Shown here piece by piece: positions 35,201-43,764 of a DNA stretch of 64,000 nt. The stretch is taken from NCBI GenBank assembly GCA_030562195.1, contig JAUJPP010000005.1, forward strand, positions 18,773,106 to 18,837,105, written 5' to 3'. Position 1 is the stretch's first letter. The number at the start of each line of letters is the position of its first letter. The notes beneath the pieces are model-generated. The model saw only the letters and a list, made by a program, of their open reading frames with translations, had not been told where the DNA came from and made no database searches. The translations under genes were made by a program, and so were the position numbers. The stretch comes from Nipponacmea schrenckii. Taxonomy: Eukaryota; Mollusca; Gastropoda; Lottiidae.

Positions 35201-36485
35201 TCTATAGACATTATTCAGAGTCGGCCATATTGAATCCATAACGAGGCTCATAATGCCATTACGTTCAAATTTTTGCTGTGACGCCTATTTTACATCATTC
35301 AAATCAGAATTGACTAAGCTATTTTAATGATACTTATAGATGCATTTTATCTTCAGACATTAATTTTAGTGCTGTCAGATGTAGTGACGTCACGCCTTTT
35401 CAGTACCTTTTCAGAGTCACGAATAATGCCTTGTGTGAGAAATGTGTTGGAATAAATTGGTCTCATTGCCTATCTGCTATGGGGTTGGCAAACCTCTCTT
35501 TTGTAAAGTCCACTAAATGGTGTGGTAAATTAATATTTGTATTCAGCTGTTAACCCTCATTTGTTTTGCAGATGTTGGTAGTATTTAAATCAGCACCTAT
35601 ATTAAAACGAGCTTTAAAAGTCAAACACTCAATGATGCAGCTGTATATTCTGAAGCTGTTAAAAATGCAGACCAAATATCTAGGTAGACAATGGAGAAAA
35701 AGTAATATGAAGACCATGTCAGCCATATACCAGAAAGTACGTCATCGACTTGGTGATGATTGGGCTTATGGCAATGGTAAGAAATAGCTCTGTGTGGATA
35801 CTGTATAGTGCGCACCCATTCTTACCCATTAATAAATCTAGAGCCTTGTTCTCCAATAATTAACTTAAATAAAATCCATATTTTAAGAAATCTGATTGGA
35901 TTCAAAAACAAAATTTAAAATCTTTTTATGTGATTGACCAATCAGATGCTAATGAGTCGCTTTTTAACTTTCAAGTGCAGATAATTCATGGTACACATGG
36001 ATTTGATAGCTCAAATTTCGACAGTGACTTGTGAACACTATTACTGATGTGCATAGCTAAAAAAATCTAGTTTCTCAAACTAAGGGAGGATGATAAATCA
36101 GAGGCCTTATATTCCAATAATTTACATGGATTTGACAACATATTTCAATAGTGAAGATTTGTTAAACAGATGGCGAATCTGTCCCTTTAAGTGAACATTT
36201 TAACAGTATAGTGAACATTCATTGTATTTTGTAGATATGGATGCCAGACCTTGGGATTTTCAAGCTGAAGAATGTGCATTGAGAGCCTGTGTAGATAGAT
36301 TTAACAGCCGTCGCTATGGCTCCAATGGTACAGATCCAGAGTTCAAACCAGTTGATAACTGTCTACAAAGTATCTTGGGTCTAAATTTTGATTTAACTGA
36401 AGAATTTAAATATAACTATGAACGTTGGTTAGAAATGGAAGTCTTTTCACATCAAGTGGACTGGAATCAAATACTCTTACATTAG
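14273..36485 (+). CDS. STRIP1: Striatin-interacting protein (STRIP1/2 orthologue), 20 exons
   Basis: Scaffold subunit of the STRIPAK phosphatase-kinase complex (striatin/PP2A, GCK kinases). Exons: 14273-14350, 14751-14820, 15549-15623, 15893-16024, 16751-16871, 17793-17861, 18100-18206, 18483-18610, 18784-18972, 27735-27922, 28175-28304, 28405-28476, 29333-29407, 29829-29926, 33109-33235, 33877-33977, 34683-34749, 35020-35124, 35572-35776, 36235-36485. Every junction has GT/AG and consistent phase; the product is 795 residues against about 837 for human STRIP1. Recognisable blocks: [134 protein letters not shown] and [15 protein letters not shown]. These cover the N1221-like and DUF3402 regions. 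Exon 1 is short and was found by similarity to the vertebrate N-terminus. Invertebrates usually have one STRIP gene, so STRIP1 versus STRIP2 is not meaningful here. Confidence 0.95.
15040..15370 (+). mobile_element. Fragment of the CCGTCC-type element (family of 37480-39676) in STRIP intron 2
   Basis: Begins near TTTATATGCCCACGAG and carries about two diverged copies of the ~157-bp internal unit (TGTAAACACTCAAGAAAACA, TCACTCAAGGATGAACCC, TTGCCCTTATTCTTGAAAA). Same family as the large element at 37480-39676. Confidence 0.7.
15690..15872 (+). mobile_element. Degenerate SINE fragment in STRIP intron 3
   Basis: Matches the body and tail of the tRNA-derived SINE (GGGACAATAG ... CATTGCACACTGCAAAGTGT ... 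AGGTGCAAAATAGTAGG), with internal change and no tRNA head. It ends just before the exon 4 acceptor. Confidence 0.55.
16269..16722 (+). mobile_element. tRNA-derived SINE with head, STRIP intron 4
   Basis: tRNA-like head AGCCACGGTGGCTCAGTAAG (A-box region) and GCGTTCAATTCC (B box), then the body and the tail GTGCAGAAGAGTAGGATGTA. It carries extra sequence compared with the copy at 26446-26811, including a TA-rich stretch at about 16510-16560. Same strand as STRIP. Confidence 0.75.
16931..17398. mobile_element. DNA transposon remnant with ~90-bp terminal inverted repeats
   Basis: Left arm from 16931 (AGTTAGGAAACGAGCACAAG ... GATACGTATCACGATACAAG) is matched by an inverted right arm ending at about 17398 (CTAGTGCTCGTTTCCTAACT). 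The arms are roughly 90 bp with some mismatches. The ~280-bp interior is non-coding. Non-autonomous; superfamily not assigned. Confidence 0.8.
17925..18000 (-). mobile_element. Pogo/Tigger-like MITE fragment in STRIP intron 6
   Basis: The reverse strand resembles the short element at 25802-25887: both have a TAATCC(A/G)ACAT block, a GGGA..GCAAAATAATGTTG block and a GAGAGTGT block in the same order. Ends are eroded. Confidence 0.5.
20255..20345 (+). repeat. Dispersed repeat related to 34611-34665
   Basis: AAGGCATTTAGCAGAAACAT followed by GATGACAGGACAATAGTAT matches the right arm of the inverted structure at 34482-34665 (GGCATTTAGCCGAAATATTA, GACGACAGGAT). Looks like one end of a dispersed retroelement or MITE; class uncertain. 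Confidence 0.45.
20640..21155. repeat. AT-rich tandem array, ~20-24-bp unit
   Basis: More than 20 irregular copies of TTTATTTATTTAAAATAG with variable T runs. Each unit contains the palindrome ATTTAAAT, so it could stall polymerases or be prone to length change. Non-coding. Confidence 0.9.
21296..21490 (+). mobile_element. tRNA-derived SINE fragment, 5'-truncated
   Basis: Shares GTCTAGTTGTTCGTATGGGA, AGAGTAGGCT, CATAAGGTGCAGAAGAGTAG and GACGTAAA with the full SINE. Head missing. Confidence 0.7.
22140..22305. mobile_element. Right half of a palindromic MITE (family P)
   Basis: Contains the half with TCTGTTATGTTATTTATGGT and GCAGGTATATCTACTGATGA, and the terminal TTCATTCTAAGACGCAGTAT. The left half is absent. 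Confidence 0.65.
22590..23240 (+). repeat. 36-bp minisatellite (~18 copies)
   Basis: Unit of 36 bp: ACCATTGCAATTTACTTCAA followed by ATTTACATCAATTTGC. Because 36 is a multiple of three, all three forward frames stay open, giving ORFs of 186-242 codons with repeats such as [12 protein letters not shown]. These are array artefacts, not genes: they have no start context, no splice sites and no matching composition. Confidence 0.95.
23395..23590 (-). repeat. 25-bp minisatellite, inverted relative of the 36-bp array
   Basis: About seven copies of GCAAATTGATGTAAATTGGA plus ATGGT. Its reverse complement equals the 36-bp unit minus an 11-bp internal segment (CTTCAAATTTA), so the two arrays share an origin and face each other. 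Confidence 0.9.
23820..25345 (+). mobile_element. ~1.5-kb dispersed element, copy 1 (A-tract end)
   Basis: Collinear with 30785-32315: both open near TCGCCxAAACTxxT and TAGATCGCCCAAACGCA, contain two related ~450-bp halves (TCATATTTGTGCAG / AACCGGAAGTAGACATC blocks), continue through AAAATGGCGGC..CTTCCGG, and end in a run of 22-25 A framed by TTCGA and ACATTTCGAAAACAAAGCAG. No protein-coding domain seen. Class unknown; non-autonomous. Confidence 0.7.
25731..25975. mobile_element. Foldback element with TGTTAGTGTT arms
   Basis: Left arm GTGTTAGTGTTCTGTGTTAG and right arm AACACTAACACGGAACACTA are inverted copies, each near the outer motif AGTGGGTG / CACCCATTGT. A Tigger-like MITE (25802-25887) sits inside. 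Confidence 0.65.
25802..25887. mobile_element. 86-bp pogo/Tigger-like MITE with TA target duplication
   Basis: Begins CAGTGTACTGTGAGTAATCC and ends with its imperfect inverse (read inward CAGTTCACTTTGAGTAATTC). Flanked by TA at 25800-25801 and 25888-25889. CAGT ends, TA duplication and the AATCCGA..GGGACC..GGATTA-type interior are typical of pogo/Tigger elements (family knowledge). Confidence 0.75.
26446..26811 (+). mobile_element. Full-length tRNA-derived SINE (reference copy)
   Basis: Head GGAGCTGTAGTGGCTCAGTG holds the A box and GGTTCAATCC at 26501-26510 the B box of a tRNA-type RNA polymerase III promoter, in tRNA-like spacing. Then a body (TGTCAGTGATGCAGGTCTAA, GGGACAATAAACCTAGGCCC) and a 3' tail (GATGCAGAAGAGTAGGACGT then AAAACTCGATTCATTT). 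About 365 bp. At least eight other copies or fragments occur in the window on both strands. Mobilised in trans by a LINE (family knowledge). Confidence 0.88.
27151..27484. mobile_element. Palindromic MITE (family P)
   Basis: Left end ATACTGAGTCCTAGAATGAA; inverted interior blocks (CTGGTGTCATAAAGTAACGG against TACGTTAATATGGCACCAGG; AAAACTAAGTAATTATTGAA against TTGATAATTACTTAGTTTTG). The right end is more diverged. Near-complete foldback. Confidence 0.75.
28537..28768 (-). mobile_element. tRNA-derived SINE, reverse, 5'-truncated
   Basis: The reverse strand reads from the GACTGACATTGAAAAAGTGT part of the body to the tail ACCTCCATTCATTTCATT. Head missing. Lies in STRIP intron 12, opposite to the gene. 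Confidence 0.75.
28929..29053. mobile_element. Short MITE, ~38-bp terminal inverted repeats
   Basis: Left arm TCTTATTAGCATTATTGGTG then TGTAAACGCAATAGGTCA; right arm is the inverse with a few changes (GATCTATTGCGTTTACACAC ...). A spacer of about 45 bp. Lies in STRIP intron 12. Confidence 0.75.
29541..29690 (-). mobile_element. SINE fragment, reverse, with tRNA-like head
   Basis: The right end reads, on the minus strand, GAGCGACAGTGGCTCAGTGA, the A-box part of the SINE head. The left end keeps part of the tail. The middle is deleted. Confidence 0.6.
30300..32315 (+). mobile_element. ~1.5-kb dispersed element, copy 2, preceded by a partial copy
   Basis: 30785-32315 matches 23820-25345 throughout, including the terminal A run and TTTCGAAAACAAAGCAG. 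A shorter 5' piece of the same element (ATCCGGATCGCCGAAACTTA ... GATGGCGATGAAACC) lies directly upstream at 30300-30560. In STRIP intron 14, same orientation as copy 1. Confidence 0.7.
32905..33081. mobile_element. Partial palindromic MITE (family P) near STRIP exon 15
   Basis: Retains TTAATGGATGTATTAAGCGT, ACTACTTGATTTTGTGGA and the GACGCCAGGTTAGGCCACTG block, with ACTGATGAATATATACTGTT. It ends 28 bp before the exon 15 acceptor. Confidence 0.6.
33590..33690 (+). repeat. Dispersed repeat (diverged copy of 36575-36715)
   Basis: Shares GGATCATTTCTACCAGCCCA, CCTTGGCAAAACCTATTG and GATCTTTCCCAGATTATCC with 36575-36715. Confidence 0.6.
34092..34290. mobile_element. Short foldback element related to 22560-23615
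   Basis: Inverted blocks GTGGTTCCTGCAATTCCT / TTTCAAGAACCACAGACATC, and outer ATCAGGGACTCTTCTAGCAT / AGTGATGCGATCATAGTTCC. Lacks the minisatellites found in the large relative. Confidence 0.55.
34482..34665. mobile_element. Inverted-repeat element, ~55-bp arms
   Basis: Left arm TATATACTATTGTCCTGTCG..GGCTAAATGTCTTCTTCAG; right arm the inverse (GGCATTTAGCCGAAATATTA, GACGACAGGATAAAGTATAT). The motif CGTnnTTTGGCTAAATGCCTTCTTCAG recalls the ends of Penelope-like elements (weak inference). It lies 18 bp upstream of STRIP exon 17. Confidence 0.55.
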
Positions 36486-36574
36486 ATGGTTATTGGTTAT
36501 TGAACTAATGGCAAATATCATCTTAGTTGTGTTCAAATGGACTATGCGAGCTGTAAACAAAAAGAGGGGAACAA

Positions 36575-36715
36575 CTTTATTTTACAAGGATAACAGCTTA
36601 GGTTCACAAGTCCGTCGTGACAAGGATCCTTTCTACCAGCTGGTCCTTGGCCAAACCTCTTGGCATTGATCTTTCCCAGATTATCCGTACCCATTTACAA
36701 CTGGGTGGACTGGAA
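36575..36715 (+). repeat. Dispersed repeat in STRIP 3' UTR
   Basis: Inverse of 2872-3005 and related to 33590-33690: ACAAGGATCCTTTCTACCAG, TGGTCCTTGGCCAAACCTCT, TGATCTTTCCCAGATTATCC. It lies between the STRIP stop and the AATAAA, so would be part of the mRNA. Confidence 0.65.
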
Positions 36716-36980
36716 CAAACAAGACTCTGTATTGGAATTTTTTTCTTATGTAAAGCAAAGTATTTGTATAACTGTAGTTTGGGGAAATATGACAGTGCAA
36801 TGGGTCTTTGATTCTGGTCAAGTTTCACAATTTATTTTGGTTTTAATCCAAGTGCATGTATGGGGGAACTGGATGACAATATTGACTACTGTCCCAACAA
36901 TTTGTTAGAGCTTGTGATATTGTATCAGCCTATGATTGTAGAATAATTGTGAGTTTGTGTATGTAGTAAATTATGTGTAA

Positions 36981-36986
36981 AATAAA
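36981..36986 (+). promoter_or_regulatory. Polyadenylation signal AATAAA (STRIP)
   Basis: AATAAA 496 bases after the STRIP stop codon, followed by GT-rich sequence. Best candidate for the gene's 3' end before the minisatellite. Confidence 0.6.
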
Positions 36987-37019
36987 GTCTGTATCAAAGT
37001 ATATATTGAAAGTGACATT

Positions 37020-37479
37020 GTACATCCCAAGATACTTCAAAGCCTAAGGATACTGTACATCTCATCTCCACTGTACAGTATTTCTCATTGACACTGTACT
37101 GTACTACATTACCTTTCACTGAAATTTACTATTGACTCCCCAAGATAACAGTGCCTCCCATAAGTGTATCTCTAGTAATCACTGTACTGTACTACATTAT
37201 TTTTTACATTTACCATTGACTCCCAAAGATAACAGTGCCTCCCATAGATACTCTGTATCTGTACTAATAACTGTACTGTACTACATTATATTTGATTGAC
37301 ATTTACCATTGACTCCCAAAGATAACAGTGCCTCCCATAGATACTCTGTATCTGTACTAATAACTGTACTGCACTACATTATATTTGCTTGACATTTACC
37401 ATTGACTCTGTGCCTCTCAAGATAACAGTACCTCCCATACATACTTTGTATCTCTACTAATCATTGTACTGTACTACAT
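37020..37479 (+). repeat. ~93-bp minisatellite, left part (~5 copies)
   Basis: Tandem units containing ACTGTACTGTACTACATTAT, GACATTTACCATTGACTCCC, AAGATAACAGTGCCTCCCAT and AGATACTCTGTATCT. Interrupted at 37480 by a mobile element and resumed at 39677. A lone unit lies inverted at 56126-56210. Confidence 0.9.
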
Positions 37480-39676
37480 TTTTTATACGCCCACATGAAA
37501 TGGGGGGCGTATATTGTCGTCACCCACATCCGTCCGTCCGTCCGTCCGTCCGTCCGTCCGTCGGTCCGTCCGTCCGTCCGTCCGTCCACAATTGCTCGTA
37601 AACACTCTACACGGTGTAATTCTTGACGGGTTTAGATGAAACTTAATATGAGTGTTTATGATCACGCAAGGATGAACCCTATTGAAAATCAGCGAAATCG
37701 GAAAAAAATTAGTATGAGTTTGTGCCCTTGTTCTTGAATGGCTCGTAAACACTCTACAACGTGCAATTCTTGACCGATTTTGATGAAACTTGGTGTGAGA
37801 GTATGTTATAACTCAAGGATAAACCCTATCGAAAATCAGCGAAATCGAAAAACATTTAGTATGAGTTATTGCCCTTGTTCTTGAAAACGCGTTCAATTTT
37901 AGCTTGTAAACACTCTTGAGAGAACAATTCTTAATGGATTTTGATGAAACTTGGCTTGAGTATTTGTTATCACCCAAGGATGAAACCTATTGAAAACCAG
38001 TAAAATCGAAAAAAAATTTAATATCAGTTATTGCCCTTGTTTTTGAAAACGCGTTCAATTTTTAGCTTGTAAACACTCTACAAAGCACAGTTATTGACCG
38101 ATTTTGACGAAACTTGCTGAAATTGTTTAATATCACCCAAGAATGAACCCTTTTGAAAATAGCACATATCGAACTATATTTAATAGGAATTATTGCCCTT
38201 GTTCTATAAAATGTGTTGGATTTTTGCCTTGTAAACACTCTACAAGTCACAATTCTTGAGCGATTTTGACATAATTTGGCATGAGTATTTGTAATCACCT
38301 AAGGATGAACCCTATTGAAATTCAGTTAAATCGAAAAATATTTAGTATCAGTTATTGCCCTTGTGTTTGAAAACGCGTTCAATTTTAGCTTGTAAGCAAT
38401 CTAGAAAGAATAATTCTTAATGGATTTTGATAAAACTTGGCTTGAGTATTTGTTTTTACCCAACGATGAACCTTATTGAAAATCAAATAAATCGAAATAT
38501 ATTTAGTGTCAGTTATTGCCCTTGTGTTTGAAAACGGGTTTAACTTTTTGGCTAATAAACACTCTAGAAGGTACAATTCATGACCAATGTTGACAAAACT
38601 CACTGAAATTGTTGGATATCGCAAGGGATGAGCCTAATTGAAAATTAAAAATATCAAAATATATCTAATATGAATTATTGCCCTTGTTCTTTTAAACGCG
38701 TTCAATTTTTGTCTCGTAAACACTCTACATGGCACAATTCTTGATGGATTTCTATGAAACTTGGTGTGAGAGTGTGTTATAACTCAAGGATGAACCCTAT
38801 TGAAAATCAGCGAAATCGAAAAAATTTTTAGTATGAGTTACTGCCCTTGTTTTTGAAAACGCATTCAATTTTAGCTTGTAAACACTCTAGAAAGAACTAT
38901 TCTGAATGGATTTTGATTTACTTTGGCTTGAGTATTTGTTTTTACCCAAGGATGAACCCTATTATAAATCAAATAAATAGAAATATATTTAGTGTCAGTT
39001 ATAGCCCTTGTTTTTGAAAACGCGTTCAATTTTAGCTTGTAAACACTCTAGAAAGAACAATTTTTAATGGATTTTGATGTAACTTGGCTGGAGTATTTGT
39101 TGTCTCCCAAGGATGAACCCTATTGAAAATCGAAAAATATTTAGTACAAGTTATTGACCTTGTTTTTGAAAACGCGTTCAATTTAACTCGTAAACAATCT
39201 AGAAAGAACAATTTTGAATGGATTTTGATGAAACTTGGCTTTAGTATTTGTTTTCTCACAAGGATAAACCCTATTGAAAATCAGATAAATCGAAAAATAT
39301 TTAGTGTCAGTTATTGCGCCTGTTTTCAAAAACGCTTTCAACTTTTGGCTTGTGAACACTCTAAACATTCCTTTTTGACAAAACTCGCTGAAATTGTTTA
39401 ATATCAACCAAGGATGAGCCTTATTAAGAATTAAAAATATCAAAATATTATTAAGGGTGAACCCTATTGCAAATCATAAAAATACCCAAAAATATTTAAT
39501 GAGTTGTTATTAGGTACAATTCTTGACAGTTTTTAATGAAACTAGAGACCCTAGAAAAAAATAGGTTGGAAGGTTGAATATTTCATTCCACTTATTGTAA
39601 CCTTACTGAAAAGTTTTTATTTTAAATAAATGCTGCCAGTGGGCGTATATTACCTTGCCTGGCAAGCTATCTTTTT
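37480..39676 (+). mobile_element. 2.2-kb element with CCGTCC run and ~157-bp internal tandem repeats
   Basis: Left end ATACGCCCACATGAAATGGG, right end CAGTGGGCGTATATTACCTT then GCCTGGCAAGCTATC; ACGCCCAC / GTGGGCGT form short inverted termini. After a (CCGT)n run at ~37530-37585 come about 12 copies of a ~157-bp unit (TTGTAAACACTCTAGAAAG.., ACCCAAGGATGAACCCTATT, TTATTGCCCTTGTTCTTGAA). No transposase. Flanks both contain TTTTTAT, a possible target duplication. ORFs here are artefacts. Confidence 0.85.
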
Positions 39677-40460
39677 ATTTACATTTACCATTGACTTTGT
39701 GCCTCTCAAGATAACAGTACCTCCCATAGATACTCTGTATCTCTACTAATCACTGTACTGTACATTATATTTAAATGACATTTACCATTGACTCCCCAAG
39801 ATAACAGTACCTTCCATAGATACTCTGTATCTAATCACTGTAGGCCTACTGTACTACATTATATTTGATTGACATTTACCATTGACTCCCCAAGATAACA
39901 GTACCTTCCAAAGATACTCTGTATCTCTACTAATCACTGTACGGTACTACATTATATTTGACATTTACAATTGACTCCCCAAGATAACAGTACCTTCCAA
40001 AGATACTCTGTATCTCTACTAATCACTGTACGGTACTGTTCATTATTTTTAAATGACATTTACGATTGACTCCCCAAGATAACAGTACCTTCCATAGATA
40101 CTCTGTATCTAATCACTGTAGGCCTACTGTACTACATTATATTGGATTGACATTTACCATTGACTCCACAAGATAACAGTACCTTCCATTGATACTCTGT
40201 ATCTCTAGTAATCACTGTCCTGTACTACATTATATTTGACATTTATAATTGACTCCCCAAGATAACAGTAGCTCCCATCGATACTCTGTAATCACTTTAC
40301 TGTACTACATTATAGGCTATTTGATTGACATTGACCATTGACTCTGTGCCTCCCAAGATAACAGTACCTCCCATAGAAACTGACTTTGTACCTCTGCCTC
40401 TGTTGAACACTGTAGGCTACAAATTTACCAGTGACTTCTCAACAGGCTTTGCCCTATGTT
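39677..40460 (+). repeat. ~93-bp minisatellite, right part (~8 copies)
   Basis: Same unit as 37020-37479, with ACCTTCCATAGATACTCTGT variants and a TAGGCCTACTG variant in some copies. Decays towards 40460. Confidence 0.9.
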
Positions 40461-42148
40461 CTTTTCAGAATTGTAGGCTACTATTGTCTCGAAATTAAAC
40501 TTTAGCGTAGGCCTACCATAGAAGTCTTGGATTCATAACATCCAAACTAAAATTACCAGGTCCCTAAACTGACATGCCATTATATATTACCAATTTGGGT
40601 CAATGTATAGGCCTACTATAAATTTAAAGCCTAGACGATGGATTTTATTTTTGAAAAATTAAAAAATTAAGACATATTTGTAAATACTCTACTGAACACT
40701 TTCACTCGTACAAGTATGCAGGCTTTATAATTGTTTTTGATTTCGATAACTTCTCTTTGAAAGGTGTCCTAATCATTACTGTTGATACATGGTTACGAAA
40801 TACACCAACTTGGGTACGTACTCTCGGCTGTGTTGCATACTTGTTTTACATTGTTTTATTGTCTACAGAACAAGTCTGTAATTGTGACAAAATTGTTTAA
40901 TATGAGTACGGGCTATAAATTACTATTACTCGTTTGATATGCGAGCACTCTTATAACAATATAACTTCATATTATTGACGAGTTGTTGAAAAAATGTAAC
41001 CTTGGTGTGCAAGAGAGGACATGTTTTAGCTAAACAAGTACATCTGACAATCTACTTCCGGGTACCTTGCTGCAGTTTATGGATTTGTTGTCATGATGAC
41101 ATTATATGTTACGTGTGAAGCGGATTCACATTTTTTGTTAAAAATGGGTCCTTTAGAGTAAAGTCAAAAAAGCGTTACAGACTACAATTAATGGTGAACA
41201 GACAGAGATTCAGGTCGAATAAAGGTAGATCTATTTTCATTTGCAGATTCGCTCCTTTCCAGCAAGTACTTATACTGAAGTTGAACCTTGACTTATTCAA
41301 TTCAAGTAGGTCTACTAAGTCACAGTTGATGATTTGAAGTTGCGGCAACTTTTCGATCCTTTTACAAAATATATTAAATGCCCTTAAAACACAAGTGGAA
41401 GGCTATGTACTGTAAATTGGGAAGTAGGCCTGAAATAAATCCTTTAAATAAAATACCGAATGATTTGAAACATAATAATAATAATAATATCTTTATTACA
41501 AAAGGGTAAAAAAATTAGGCCATACAATATCGATAAGCATAATACAAAAATATGCTGATACTGCAAAAAAAAGGGTGCATATAATACAAATAGATGATGC
41601 ATATAATACAAAAAGATGATAATACAAAAAGATGATGTTGATAATACAAAAAGATGCTGATACTGCAAAAATACTAACAGTAGGCAGTCATGGCGTTCCA
41701 TAGTATATCATTAACATCCACAGCCTGTTGCACATTGGGACTCAGTTTATTGTCCCATCTGAACGACTAGCCGCTTTTTCGATAGCCTCTCTGACGTACA
41801 TCACTGACTAGTGGAAACTGGGTCGAAAAAAATCCATAAGTTCATCGTGACCTTTGCAGGGATTGAACCCTGGACCCCCAGGTTAGAGACTGAGCATCTA
41901 ATTCACTATTCCAAAGCGGTTACCTAGATATGGACAAACGTGACACCAAATTTAATTTTGAAAAGTGATGCAGGGAGGTGAAATTCATTTGTTTCAGCAG
42001 AAATAATTTAGATTCATGAAAATACTGATGAATCTTTGAGGTTTGTCACTGTTGAATGAAAGGTTTGTAATGTTAGAGAAATTATTTTTAAAGTTTTGTT
42101 TAAGATGGATAATTTTTAAAGAAATTTTTTTTTTCCAGTCAAATCATC
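40461..42148. other. Intergenic region upstream of SLC35C-like gene
   Basis: No coding exon recognised. A (TAA)n run and ATACAAAAAGATGATG tandem copies lie at about 41465-41690 and a reverse SINE at 41706-41924. A splice acceptor (TTTTTTTTTCCAG at 42127-42139) ends ten bases before the ATG of the next gene, so a 5' UTR exon should lie somewhere in this interval. Confidence 0.6.
41706..41924 (-). mobile_element. tRNA-derived SINE, reverse, with head
   Basis: On the minus strand: B box GGTTCAATCC (within CAGGGTTCAATCCCTGCAA) followed by the body and GACAATAAACTGAGTCCCAA. The 3' tail is missing. Confidence 0.75.
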
Positions 42149-43129
42149 ATGTTAAATAAAAAGAATAAAGTATTGGTGGTTATTCCCCTTTATTGGACAG
42201 TTTCCATATCCATTGTGTTTGTCAACAAACATTTATTGAACAGCAACTACAAACAGGACCTGTCAATATTTATAGCATGGTTCCAATGCTTGGTGTCTGT
42301 TTCCACATTGTTCCTGTTAAGACTTGTCATTCCAGGAACGGTTCCACCTTTAGAGATTCCAACTTTACTTCATAGCGATATGCTGTCTTTGTCTTTCAAC
42401 TTTGTGGCTTCTTTAACACTCAATAATCTCATGTTAAAACATATTAGTGTTGCTTTTTATCAAATTGGTCGCTCATTTACATTGATTTTCACCATTATAT
42501 TAAGTGTGTGCATGTTACATAAACATTTAAAGATAACTACGTTAATTCCATGTGTATGCATCATATTGGGATTTTTCATCAGCGTCGAAGAGGAAGAAGA
42601 ATCTGGAACAGTCTCTATCTGGGGAATTATTTATGGAATGTTGTCAAGTCTTTCGGCAGCGTATTGTGCCATATATTTTCGTAAAGTAGAAGGTATAACC
42701 AATGGTAGTGCAGTGAAAATAGCGTATTATAATAATGTGAATAGTTTTATTATATTTTTGCCATTGGTTATCAGTACCAGTCAACTATCAAATGTTTTTC
42801 AATCTAATCTGATATACGACCGGTATTTCTGGATGTGTTTAGTACTATCTGGTGTCATGAGTTTGACTATGGGATGGGTCAGTGCTTTACAGATCCAGTA
42901 CACATCACCTGTAACCCATCACATCAGCATTAACGCCAAATCTGTGGCACAGACTTTAATAGCTATTGTATTTTATAAGGAAACAAAGTCATTTGTTTGG
43001 TGGATTGGGAACTTGTTAGTAATGTCAGGAATTGTGACATACGCTTGGTTGAATTTTCAGGAACGGAAAGAACCTATTCTTTTAAAATCCTCACCAAAAC
43101 CTGAAAAGAATAATGTGTCCATTTTGTGA
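42149..43129 (+). CDS. SLC35C1-like GDP-fucose transporter (single-exon CDS)
   Basis: 326 residues, about ten hydrophobic segments, nucleotide-sugar transporter / TPT fold. It aligns by eye with GDP-fucose transporter SLC35C1: YWTVSISIVFVNKHLL near the N-terminus, TLNNLMLKHISVAFYQIGRS, GFFISVEEE, the AIYFRKVEG loop, YYNNVNSFIIFLPL, QIQYTSPVTHHISINAKSVA and ETKSFVWWIGNLLVM. SLC35C1 exchanges GDP-fucose for GMP across the Golgi membrane for fucosylation (family knowledge); the substrate here is inferred. The N-terminus is shorter than vertebrate SLC35C1. The ATG lies nine bases after a strong splice acceptor, so only the 5' UTR is split. The single-exon CDS contrasts with the exon-rich neighbours. 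No poly-A tract marks a retrocopy. Confidence 0.85.
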   Translation: MLNKKNKVLVVIPLYWTVSISIVFVNKHLLNSNYKQDLSIFIAWFQCLVSVSTLFLLRLVIPGTVPPLEIPTLLHSDMLSLSFNFVASLTLNNLMLKHISVAFYQIGRSFTLIFTIILSVCMLHKHLKITTLIPCVCIILGFFISVEEEEESGTVSIWGIIYGMLSSLSAAYCAIYFRKVEGITNGSAVKIAYYNNVNSFIIFLPLVISTSQLSNVFQSNLIYDRYFWMCLVLSGVMSLTMGWVSALQIQYTSPVTHHISINAKSVAQTLIAIVFYKETKSFVWWIGNLLVMSGIVTYAWLNFQERKEPILLKSSPKPEKNNVSIL

Positions 43130-43203
43130 TCAAAGCAAAGACATGTCATAACGTTTAAGTGGGTTAGCATTATTTTTATTAGCAAATATATCCATCAAGT
43201 AAG

Positions 43204-43209
43204 AATAAA
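43204..43209 (+). promoter_or_regulatory. Polyadenylation signal AATAAA (SLC35C-like gene)
   Basis: AATAAA 75 bases after the stop codon, in the expected position. Confidence 0.55.
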
Positions 43210-43673
43210 TCTTGTTTTTATGAAAATGGGTAAGTCTTTGATAATCATTTCCAAATGATAATGTTTTATGGACAAGATGTTTGTAAAGTCTGAAACATCC
43301 AGACTCTAAGTCTGATAGATATTTTGGCAGTTATGTTCTGGACTATAGTCCAAAAACATACCCCTGTTTTATTGGTACTTTCTGCACCTCCAATATTTAA
43401 ATTACCTTCATGATTATTGTTAATTAGTGTTGGAGATCACTGTTTTTTGTTAACTCTGTAACCCTTGAACTTTGGTCAAAATGACCAACTGCAATTTGCA
43501 TCAAGTAAAAGTTAAACAAAAAAAAAATTTTTTTTGCCTTGCTCCAAACTGTATACAGTCATTATATCAATTATCTCTTTCTCTCAATTAATCTAGTTAA
43601 TTAAGGGATTACCGGTAATAGGTTAATTAATGAACAATGAAAATCATTTTGCTCACGGAAACGCTTCATTTCC

Positions 43674-43764
43674 ATATATTTGGATAGATGATGGATATTT
43701 GGTAGTTCTAACATACTATGTTATGACTGATCTACCAAAATATCCATCATCTATCCAAATATAT
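43674..43764. repeat. Near-perfect hairpin, 32-bp arms
   Basis: ATATATTTGGATAGATGATG..GATATTTGGTAG (43674-43705) and its inverse (43732-43764) differ by one inserted base. The 26-bp loop contains its own palindrome TAACATACTATGTTA. Confidence 0.8.

Noticed and set aside
37483..39443. Several small minus-strand ORFs with similar sequences
   Set aside because: Each is one translation of the ~157-bp internal unit of the mobile element; no known domain.
41444..41701. Minus-strand 85-codon hydrophobic ORF
   Set aside because: Translation of ATACAAAAAGATGATG tandem repeats.
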